From: Gordonia sp. ABSL11-1
GTDB lineage: Bacteria; Actinomycetota; Actinomycetes; Mycobacteriales; Mycobacteriaceae
Assembly (NCBI RefSeq): GCF_030315685.1
Contig: NZ_JASXSI010000009.1
Location: 119,900 to 183,899, forward strand
Length of the DNA stretch: 64,000 nt
Direction of reading: 5' to 3'
The notes under the pieces were generated by a model that saw nothing but the letters and a program-made list of their open reading frames with translations, was not told where the DNA came from and ran no database searches. Positions 1-6,739 of the stretch are shown here, piece after piece (position 1 is the stretch's first letter; each line of letters begins with the position of its first letter). The position numbers were made by a program, and so were the translations under genes.

Positions 1-1
1 C

Positions 2-1246
2 GCCGACGCGCAGAACTCGACGAGCCGCGCACAACGCCTGGCGGATCGCGCGGCAGGCTGGCTGTTCTGGTTCGCCCTCGGCGCCGCCGTGCTCACCGCA
101 GTCGTGTGGACGGCGGTAGGGCAGCCCGACAACGCGGTGATCCGGACGATCACCGTGCTCGTCATCGCCTGCCCGCACGCGCTCGGCCTCGCGATCCCGC
201 TGGTCGTCGCAATCGCGACCGAACGCGCGGCGACGATGGGTGTCCTGGTGACCGACCGGATCGCGCTGGAGACACTGCGCCTCGCCGACGTCGTCCTGTT
301 CGACAAGACCGGGACACTCACCAAGGGTGAGCCCGCCGTGGTCGACGTGGTGGCGGGCTCGGGAACCGGTGCCATGTCCGGCGACGAGGTGCTGGCCCTG
401 GCGGCTGCTGCAGAGTCCGACAGCGAGCATCCGCTCGGCGCCGCCGTGGTGCGCGCGGCACGCGGTCGCGAGCTCACCATTGCTGTCGCCCAAGACTTCT
501 CGTCGAGCGCGGCAGTCGGGGTGCGGGCCGTGGTGGACGGGCTCGAGGTCGCAGTCGGCGGACCGCGGTTGCTCGAGGATCGCCGACTCGACGCCATCGG
601 TGGTGCCCACCGCCTCGTCGGCAACGGCAACACGGTCCTGCATGTCGTCGTCGACGGCCGGGTCGTCGGTGCGCTCGCGCTCGCCGACGAGGTGCGTCCG
701 GAGTCGGCCGAGGCCGTGCGGGCGCTGGGTCGGCGTGGGGTCGAGGCCGTGATGGCCACCGGCGATGCGCGTGACGTCGCCGAGCGGGTGGCCGCCGAAC
801 TCGGCATCGACCGGGTCTACGCCGGAGTGCGTCCAGAGGACAAGGAGTCGATCGTCGCCGACCTCCAGGACGAGGGCAGTACCGTCGTGATGGTCGGGGA
901 CGGCGTCAACGACGCACCCGCGCTGGCCCGCGCGGACGTCGGTGTGGCAATCGGCGCGGGAACCGATGTCGCGATCGGCTCGGCGGGCGTGGTGCTCGTG
1001 GGCGACGACCCGCGGACGGTGGTGTCGGCGATGAACCTGTCGGCACAGGCCTACCGGAAGATGACCCAGAACCTATGGTGGGCCGCCGGCTACAACCTGA
1101 TCTCCGTGCCGTTGGCCGCCGGTGTGCTGGCGCCGATCGGATTCGTCCTGCCGATGGCGATCGGCGCGATCCTCATGTCCGCGTCGACGGTGATCGTCGC
1201 GCTGAACGCCCAACTCCTTCGCCGGGCGGATCTGTCCGTGCATTGA
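2..1246 (+). CDS. CPH-type heavy-metal P1B ATPase, C-terminal part (5' end outside window)
   Basis: This is the 3' portion of a metal-exporting P-type ATPase; the frame is open from base 2 and the start lies outside the window. What is seen: the membrane metal-binding motif CPH in VIACPHALGLAIP (about base 170), the phosphorylation motif DKTGTLTKG (Asp codon at 302), an SEHPLG nucleotide-binding motif, and the hinge motif GDGVND followed by two C-terminal membrane helices. CPH instead of CPC is characteristic of the CopB-like P1B-3 group, which is linked to copper or silver export. It is a different subtype from the CPC-type copA at 6740. No N-terminal metal-binding domain can be judged because that part is missing. 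Family assignment is firm; the metal is an inference. Confidence 0.9.
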   Translation, partial: ADAQNSTSRAQRLADRAAGWLFWFALGAAVLTAVVWTAVGQPDNAVIRTITVLVIACPHALGLAIPLVVAIATERAATMGVLVTDRIALETLRLADVVLFDKTGTLTKGEPAVVDVVAGSGTGAMSGDEVLALAAAAESDSEHPLGAAVVRAARGRELTIAVAQDFSSSAAVGVRAVVDGLEVAVGGPRLLEDRRLDAIGGAHRLVGNGNTVLHVVVDGRVVGALALADEVRPESAEAVRALGRRGVEAVMATGDARDVAERVAAELGIDRVYAGVRPEDKESIVADLQDEGSTVVMVGDGVNDAPALARADVGVAIGAGTDVAIGSAGVVLVGDDPRTVVSAMNLSAQAYRKMTQNLWWAAGYNLISVPLAAGVLAPIGFVLPMAIGAILMSASTVIVALNAQLLRRADLSVH

Positions 1247-1265
1247 CGGCCCTCTGACGGGTAGA

Positions 1266-1288
1266 GTTTTCGACTGGGAATCGAAAAC
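1266..1288. promoter_or_regulatory. 8-bp inverted repeat upstream of nadB, candidate operator
   Basis: GTTTTCGA and TCGAAAAC are perfect inverted arms separated by 7 bases, 52 bases before the nadB start. No T-run follows, so a terminator for the preceding ATPase gene is less likely than a protein-binding site. In actinobacteria NAD-synthesis genes are often under NrtR, but I cannot match this sequence to a known motif from memory. Confidence 0.4.
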
Positions 1289-1340
1289 GCCGTGTCGTCG
1301 TTGACCAGATCGACGAAGCCCCGTCCCGGAGAGGTGCGAC

Positions 1341-2996
1341 ATGACCGATACGCGAGCAGATCGGAACATCATCGGCGATGAGTCGCGCGCCGACCTGGTC
1401 GTGGTCGGCGCGGGGGTCGCCGGCATCACTGCCGCGCTCACCGCCGCCGAGGCCGGGTTGCGCGTCGTCGTTCTGACCAAGGGCCGCGTCTGGCCGGACC
1501 CGGCCCTTCGGTCGGATGCGGAGCAGCCGACGGCGACCCACTACGCGCAGGGCGGCATCGCCGTCGTCATGCCCGACGTCCCCGGTGACTCCGTCGACCT
1601 GCACGTCGCGGACACCGTCGCCGCCGGTGCCGGCCTCACCGATCCGCAGACGACCCGCCCGATCCTCGGCGACGGGTGGTCGGCCGTGAATGAACTGATG
1701 GCGCGGGGTGCCGAGTTCGACCGCGACACCGTCGGCTCGCCGGCCCGGACCCGCGAGGGCGGTCACTCGGTCCGCCGCATCATCCACGCCGGCGGTGACG
1801 CCACCGGTGCCCAGGTGCAGCGCGCCCTCGGCGCCCGGCTGCATGAGGCGTCGCGGCACCTGGCGATCACGTGCCACGACGACGCCGTGGCGACCGAGAT
1901 ACTGCGCGCCGACGGGCAGACCGCGGGCGTCGTGTTCCGGTCGGCCGGACGCCGCCACGTCGTGCGCGCTCCCAGCGTCCTGCTGGCCACCGGTGGGAGC
2001 GGGCACCTGTACGCGTCCACCACCAACCCGGCCGGCGCGACCGCCGACGGCCTCGCGCTCGCCCTTCGTGCCGGCGCGGTCGTCGCCGACATGGAGTTCA
2101 TCCAGTTCCACCCGACCATGCTGTATGTCGACGGCGCGCGCGGACGTCGCACGCTGATCAGTGAGGCGGTGCGCGGCGAGGGCGGTCGGCTCGTCGATGC
2201 CGCCGGTCGCCCGGTGACCGCCGGCGTTCACCCCCTGGGCGACCTGGCACCGCGTGATGTGGTCGCCAACGCCGTCGAGGCCCGACTGACCGAGTCGGGC
2301 GATCCCTGCGTGTTCCTCGACGTGCGCAGCATCCCCGACTTCGCGACCCGTTTTCCGACGGTGACTGCCGGTGTCGTCGCCGCCGGCCTCGACCCCGATG
2401 CCGGCCTCATCCCGGTCGTCCCCGGTGCGCACTACCTCTGCGGCGGCGTTCTCACCGACGTCGACGGCCGGACGGCGATCCCCGGTCTGCTCGCGGCGGG
2501 CGAGGTCGCGCGGACCGGCCTGCATGGCGGCAACCGGCTGGCGTCCAACAGTCTGCTCGAAGGACTCGTCATGGGTCGGCGGGCTGCTGCGGTCGCGGTG
2601 GTCCGCGCCGGCCGACCGGTCGCCGACGCCTCACCGTCGGATGTTCGCGCAGAGCCCGCCGTGGATCGATATCTGTTGCAGAACAACATGTCCCGATCGG
2701 TCGCATTGCGACGCGACGCCGACGGGCTGGGTCGTGTGGCGGCGCTTCTCGAGCACGCCCCGATCCGGCAGCACGTCACCGACCGTGATGTCGAGGATTC
2801 CGCACTGACCCTCACCGCGCGGGTCGTGGTGGCGGCGGCAGCGGCACGGACCGAGTCCCGCGGCTGCCACTCGCGGACCGATCACCCGACGACCGATCCG
2901 GTCGCGCGCAGCAGGTGCTTCGGGTTGATCGACGGCGAGATCTCCGACTGCGAGGGAGCCGAGTCGATCGTGGCGATCGACGCCGTCGCACTCTGA
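1341..2996 (+). CDS. nadB: L-aspartate oxidase
   Basis: FAD enzyme that oxidises L-aspartate to iminoaspartate, the first step of de novo NAD synthesis in the cytoplasm. The 551-residue protein has the N-terminal dinucleotide-binding motif VVVGAGVAGI. It also has the NadB/fumarate-reductase signatures THYAQGGIAV, HAGGDATG, QFHPT and SEAVRGEGG, and the C-terminal FAD motif GLHGGNRLASNSLLEGLV. The start is an ATG with a GGAGAGG ribosome site just upstream. The usual partners nadA and nadC are not in the window: the gene stands alone between an ATPase gene and a broken hydrolase gene. They may lie elsewhere or have been displaced. The inverted repeat at 1266-1288 may control it. Confidence 0.93.
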   Translation: MTDTRADRNIIGDESRADLVVVGAGVAGITAALTAAEAGLRVVVLTKGRVWPDPALRSDAEQPTATHYAQGGIAVVMPDVPGDSVDLHVADTVAAGAGLTDPQTTRPILGDGWSAVNELMARGAEFDRDTVGSPARTREGGHSVRRIIHAGGDATGAQVQRALGARLHEASRHLAITCHDDAVATEILRADGQTAGVVFRSAGRRHVVRAPSVLLATGGSGHLYASTTNPAGATADGLALALRAGAVVADMEFIQFHPTMLYVDGARGRRTLISEAVRGEGGRLVDAAGRPVTAGVHPLGDLAPRDVVANAVEARLTESGDPCVFLDVRSIPDFATRFPTVTAGVVAAGLDPDAGLIPVVPGAHYLCGGVLTDVDGRTAIPGLLAAGEVARTGLHGGNRLASNSLLEGLVMGRRAAAVAVVRAGRPVADASPSDVRAEPAVDRYLLQNNMSRSVALRRDADGLGRVAALLEHAPIRQHVTDRDVEDSALTLTARVVVAAAAARTESRGCHSRTDHPTTDPVARSRCFGLIDGEISDCEGAESIVAIDAVAL

Positions 2997-3056
2997 TATC
3001 GGGTCTTGATGACGGGTGCTGACCGCGAGTGCCCGCACGCGGTACCGTCGGCGGTC

Positions 3057-3596
3057 ATGACCGCGCCCGGCCGTATCGACGTCGACCTCGGCCACATCCG
3101 GCTGCATGCGCTGACCTGGGGTGAGGAGCCCGCACCACTCGCTTTGTGTCTCCACGGATTCCCCGATTCGGCGTGGACGTGGCGCCATCTCGGGCCGGTG
3201 CTGGCGGAGGCCGGTTATCGGGTCGTCGCGCCGTTCACGCGGGGCTACGCCCCGTCAGCGATTCCCGCCGACGGCGACTATCACGTCGCAGCACTGGTCG
3301 ACGACGCACTCGCGGTGCATCGCGCGCTCGGCGGCGGCGACGACGCCGTTCTCATCGGCCACGACTGGGGAGCCCTCACGGTCCACGGCATCGCGTCCCG
3401 CGCCGACAACCCGTTCCGGCGGGTGGTCGCGATGGCCGTCCCGCCGATCGCCGCGATGCGGCAGGCCGGGACGTCGGTGCGCACCCAGTTGCGGCTGCTG
3501 CTGAGGCAGATGGTCATGAGCTGGTACATGGCCTTCAACCAGGTGCCGGTGCACCCGGGGACACACCGGTGCGGGCACGGGCGCACAATCGGATCC
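3057..3596 (+). pseudogene. alpha/beta hydrolase (epoxide hydrolase-like), 3' truncated
   Basis: The N-terminal half of an alpha/beta hydrolase starts MTAPGRIDVDLG. It carries the oxyanion-hole motif LCLHGFPDSAWTWRH and a nucleophile-elbow-like GHDWGA, where Asp is the nucleophile, typical of the epoxide hydrolase/haloalkane dehalogenase branch. Similarity fades after AFNQVP (about base 3545). The reading frame then runs without a stop straight into a second hydrolase that begins with its own ATG at 3597. The C-terminal half, including the catalytic His, is missing, so this copy should be inactive. The ATG at 3057 is preferred over upstream in-frame codons because the homologous part begins there. 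Confidence 0.7.
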
Positions 3597-4490
3597 ATGC
3601 CGACCTCGACGACGCCGCCCGACGAGATCGACTTCACCGGCGTCGGCGGCATCACAGTGCGCGCCGACGAATGGCGTCCACCCTCCGACGACACCGGCAG
3701 CGCCGGCTACAGCGCCACCGACAGTGACCGGCCGACCGGACCGACGATCCTGCTGCTGTACGGCGGCGGTCAGACCCGGCATTCCTGGAAGAAGACGGGC
3801 CATCTCCTCGCCGACGCGGGTGCCCGGGTCTTCTCGCTCGACACACGGGGCTCGACACACGGGGACAGGGCCGCAGCGCCTGGTCGCCCGACGGTCACTA
3901 CGGCCTCGACCTGTTCACCGGTGATGTCGTCGAGGTCGTCCGGCAGATCGGCCGGCCGGTCACGCTCGTCGGAGCCGGCGTGGGTGGGCTCAGCAGCAGT
4001 CGAAGCACTCGTCCTCGTCGACGTCGTACCGCGGTTCGATCAGCAGGGCAGCGCCCGCATCCGCGACTTCATGACCGGCAACGTCGACGGATTCGACACG
4101 CTGCACGACGACGCCGACGCGATCTCCGCCTATCTCCCGCACCGCGACAAGGTCTTCGATTCGGAAGGGCTCAAACGCAACCTGCGTCAGGGAGACGACG
4201 GCCGCTGGTACTGGCGCCGGGACCCGGCGTTCGTGCGCTCGAGACCCGGCGACGACCGGTTCGTGCGAGCCGAACATCTCGAGGAGCAACTGGCATCGCT
4301 GTCGGTGCCGATCCTGCTCATCCACGGCAAGCTGTTCGACGTCGTCCCGGCCGACGCTGTCGAGGGCTTCCGCGCGGTCGTCCCGAAGGCCGAGGTCGTC
4401 GAACTCTCGGATGCCGCACACACCGCGGCCGCCGACGACAACGACGCGTTCACCGGTGTCGTCCTCGACTTCATCCGTGCACGCAGATAG
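3597..4490 (+). pseudogene. second alpha/beta hydrolase, broken by a 14-bp tandem duplication and a deletion
   Basis: The ATG at 3597 begins MPTSTTPPDEIDFTG and leads to LLLYGGGQTRHSWKKT and SLDTRG. The exact 14-base duplication at 3837-3864 then shifts the frame. Dropping one copy restores DTRGQGRSAWSPDGHYG and the region up to LVGAGVGGLSSS near base 3995. That passage holds the nucleophile elbow, with Ala where Ser would be expected (GAGVGG). The original frame resumes at VEALVLVDVVPR, implying a second, deleting indel near 4000. The C-terminus, with LIHGKLFDVVP and the DAAHTA region, is intact to the TAG at 4488. An uninterrupted frame links this gene to the truncated hydrolase in front, but the central part of that product is nonsense. 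Probably non-functional. Confidence 0.75.
3837..3864 (+). repeat. 14-bp perfect tandem duplication inside a hydrolase gene
   Basis: CTCGACACACGGGG occurs twice back to back. Fourteen is not a multiple of three, so the duplication shifts the frame. Removing one copy restores a continuous, family-like protein sequence, which marks the duplication as the inactivating event. Confidence 0.9.
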
Positions 4491-4709
4491 CCCGCGACCG
4501 GACCGCCGGCGCATCGGCGGCACATATTTGCGCCGCGTCTATGGCGGGGAGGGTCGGATTATTCGTACACTGACCGCCGGGGGAGAGAATCGGTGTCGCG
4601 TGTTGACGGCGTGCCAGGACGTCCCCATGTCCCGTGCCACGAACGCGAGCGCAGGGAGCAGACCGTTTGACCGATTGCGTGTGCGCGGTGAGCGCGAAGG
4701 AGAGGCCGG

Positions 4710-5723
4710 ATGAACGGCGAAGGCTGCTGGTCGACGGTCGTCTGCACGCCCGCGGAACGCGCGGCACTGGGTTTGACGGGACAATCGGAGTGGTTGCTGC
4801 ACTGCCGGCTCGCCGCAGGCCACCGCGGTAATCACGCGTCGGACGCGAGTGTGCGTCCGCGCACCGACCGACGTCTGTGGCTCGAGTGGAACGACTTCGA
4901 CGACCACGCCCAGTCGCTGATCGAACGCAACCCGTGTTCCTTTCGCTCGCAGCACGGCGCGGCCTGCCTCTACTTCGAAGGTCACGGCGGCACGCATTTC
5001 TTCGCGCCGTCGAACGGTCACGCCCCGGCTCCCGCGCGAGGTCCGCAGAGCGGCGCCATGCCCGGTCAGGGGCCGGTCCAGCAACCGGGGCAAGCACCAC
5101 AGTCCGGCCTGATCCCGCCGGGGCCGCCGCCGCTGCCGCCCCAACAGCGGCCCGGTCACCAGTCGGGTCCGATGCAACCGCCGCTGCCGCCGCACCAGCC
5201 ACCGCCCCCGATGAATAGCCCTGCGCCGCCATCTCCGCCATCTCCGGCATCGCCGATCTCGGCGACACCATCATCGGTGCCGCCCGCGGCCAGACGTCGT
5301 GCAGAACCGGCCTCTGCGACCGCCACCCAGGAGTCGTCGCAGGTCATGCCGCAGGCGTCCATGGGACGCCCGCCGGTCGCGGCCGGTGCGCATGCCTCCG
5401 GCGGTCCTCACGACGGCTACCGTCCGGGCCGTCGGTCGACGGGTGCCGAGCCGCCCACCACTGCTGCGCGCGCCGGCAGCCGTCATCGATTGCCGGACGC
5501 CGACGACCAGGAGCCGCAGTCCGAAGCGCCGGCGACACCGCCGGGCCCGCAGCCGGCCCGCTCGCAACCGGTCACCCCACCACCCGCCGCACCTCCCGCA
5601 TCGTCGACCGCTGGTCCGGCCGCGAATGCCGCATCGTCAGCCGGTCGATCGGACGCGGAGATCGCTGCGGCGCTGCGTGACGTCGCCGCCGCGCTCGAAC
5701 GGCTCGCCGCCGCGATGCGGTAG
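4710..5723 (+). CDS. hypothetical protein with two C-x4-GHxGxH motifs and a proline-rich tail
   Basis: I do not recognise a named family. The 337-residue protein has an N-terminal domain of about 110 residues in which CRLAAGHRGNH and CLYFEGHGGTH follow the identical pattern C-x4-G-H-x-G-x-H. This suggests a duplicated Cys/His metal-binding unit, probably zinc. Residues 110 to about 300 are low-complexity, rich in Pro, Ala and Ser and probably disordered. The last 25 residues, with AEIAAALRDVAAALERLAAAM, would form a short amphipathic helix that could oligomerise. There is no signal peptide or membrane segment. The ATG has a GAAGGAGAGG ribosome site. It stands alone, ahead of a strong hairpin at 5799. 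Real gene: likely. Function: unknown. Confidence 0.75.
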   Translation: MNGEGCWSTVVCTPAERAALGLTGQSEWLLHCRLAAGHRGNHASDASVRPRTDRRLWLEWNDFDDHAQSLIERNPCSFRSQHGAACLYFEGHGGTHFFAPSNGHAPAPARGPQSGAMPGQGPVQQPGQAPQSGLIPPGPPPLPPQQRPGHQSGPMQPPLPPHQPPPPMNSPAPPSPPSPASPISATPSSVPPAARRRAEPASATATQESSQVMPQASMGRPPVAAGAHASGGPHDGYRPGRRSTGAEPPTTAARAGSRHRLPDADDQEPQSEAPATPPGPQPARSQPVTPPPAAPPASSTAGPAANAASSAGRSDAEIAAALRDVAAALERLAAAMR

Positions 5724-5798
5724 TCGGGCCTTCCGTCACGATCCGCTGTCGGGGCCGGTCGCCCGGCGAACCGATCCACCCCTGAACCGATCCACCCC

Positions 5799-5846
5799 GA
5801 ATCCACAACACCACCCTGAAAACACAACGGGTGGTGTTGTGGATTC
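5799..5846. terminator. 18-bp perfect hairpin after the proline-rich gene
   Basis: The arms 5799-5816 and 5829-5846 are fully complementary over 18 bases (arm begins GAATCCACAACACC) around a 12-base loop. It lies 75 bases after the stop at 5723. It has no T-tract, so it may terminate poorly or act as a processing or binding element. Confidence 0.55.
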
Positions 5847-5903
5847 AGGGTATCTGCCTGGGCGTGTGCCGTCGGACCTGCGACGGCAACCGGCTGGGTG
5901 ACC

Positions 5904-5959
5904 TATACCCCATGGGAGTACCGGTATCTGCACGAGACTGGTATACCTGGAGGGGGTAT
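5904..5959. promoter_or_regulatory. two candidate CsoR operators upstream of csoR
   Basis: Two G/C-centred imperfect palindromes framed by ATACC/GGTAT-type ends lie before csoR. Site 1 (5904-5920) is TATACCCCATGGGAGTA and site 2 (5943-5959) is ATACCTGGAGGGGGTAT. This is the general layout of CsoR operators (TACC, G/C-rich core, GGTA). Autoregulation of csoR together with the copZ-copA genes is the inference. Confidence 0.55.
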
Positions 5960-5996
5960 TGACCACGACGCCAGGGGTACACGGAGGATCTGCGAC

Positions 5997-6290
5997 ATGG
6001 AGCATGCGCAACACGGCTACATCGGCCGCAAGGACGACTATCTGCGCCGGCTCCGGCGGATCGAGGGTCAGGCCCGCGGTTTACAGCGGATGGTCGACGA
6101 CGAGGCCTATTGCATCGACATTCTCACCCAGGTCTCCGCGATGACCAAGGCCCTGCAGGCCGTCGGCCTGGGCCTGCTCGAGGAGCACATGAACCACTGT
6201 GTCGTACACGCCGCACAGGAGAGCGACTCCGCCGGCCGGGAGAAGGTCGACGAGGCGATGCAGGCCATCGCCCGACTCGTGAAGTCCTGA
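5997..6290 (+). CDS. csoR: copper-sensing repressor CsoR
   Basis: All-helical 97-residue repressor of the CsoR/RcnR family that leaves DNA when Cu(I) binds. The Cu(I) site is complete: Cys39, His64 and Cys68, with the same 25- and 29-residue spacing as Cys36/His61/Cys65 of M. tuberculosis CsoR. The motif RRLRRIEGQARGLQRMVDD at the N-terminal helix is typical. The ATG at 5997 (MEHAQHGYIG) has a GGAGG 10 bases upstream and gives a normal-length protein; the open frame extends further upstream but would add non-homologous sequence across the operators. It heads the cop gene group copZ, a small membrane protein and copA, and two operator-like sites precede it. Confidence 0.93.
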   Translation: MEHAQHGYIGRKDDYLRRLRRIEGQARGLQRMVDDEAYCIDILTQVSAMTKALQAVGLGLLEEHMNHCVVHAAQESDSAGREKVDEAMQAIARLVKS

Positions 6291-6391
6291 TCAAGTAACC
6301 ACAAAATACATTGTCCGACAGAACTTTTCGACGGCACCGTCAGAGCTGTCCAGTCGGGTGATCGCAGACCACGAACCTCAAGGAGGAAGCC

Positions 6392-6595
6392 ATGACCACC
6401 ACGACCTACACCGTCACCGGGATGACCTGCGGCCACTGCGTCGCATCGGTCCGTGAAGAGGTCGCCGGCATCAGCGGTGTCGTGCAGGTGGACGTCGCCC
6501 TCGACAGCGGCGCGGTGGAGATCACCAGCGATCGCGAACTCGACCGCAGCGAGGTCGAGGCCGCCGTGGCCGAGGCAGGCTACGCACTGGCATGA
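6392..6595 (+). CDS. copZ: CopZ-like copper chaperone (HMA domain)
   Basis: Single heavy-metal-associated domain of 67 residues. It carries Cu(I) in the cytosol and hands it to the CopA ATPase. The metal motif GMTCGHC sits at residues 10-16, in the beta-alpha-beta-beta-alpha-beta pattern of the fold. A strong AAGGAGG ribosome site lies 7 bases before the ATG. The TGA overlaps the ATG of the next small gene (ATGA), which implies translational coupling. Confidence 0.93.
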   Translation: MTTTTYTVTGMTCGHCVASVREEVAGISGVVQVDVALDSGAVEITSDRELDRSEVEAAVAEAGYALA

Positions 6596-6735
6596 GGCCG
6601 ACCTACCGGATCGGCGGCTTCCTGATCGCGATGGTGGCGGTGTTCGGCATCGCCTTCGGGATCGGGCGCGCGGTGGACCCCGGGATCGGTGAGCCACCGC
6701 AGCAACTGCCGGTCCATCAGCAGCACACGGAGTGA
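6592..6735 (+). CDS. 47-residue single-helix membrane protein in the cop operon
   Basis: A very short gene starts [11 protein letters not shown]. It has one predicted membrane helix at about residues 7-25 and a hydrophilic tail ending PVHQQHTE, with one His in each of PVHQ and QQHT. The ATG overlaps the copZ stop (ATGA), and the stop is only 4 bases before copA, so it is translated as part of the operon. The His-containing tail outside or inside the membrane could touch copper, but there is no Cys or Met cluster. Comparable tiny genes between copZ and copA would be missed by gene finders. Existence is well supported by position and coupling; function is unknown. Confidence 0.7.
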   Translation: MRPTYRIGGFLIAMVAVFGIAFGIGRAVDPGIGEPPQQLPVHQQHTE

Positions 6736-6739
6736 ATCG

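Noticed and set aside
3837..4010. Programmed ribosomal frameshifting in the hydrolase
   Set aside because: There is no slippery heptamer; the exact 14-bp duplication explains the shift fully.
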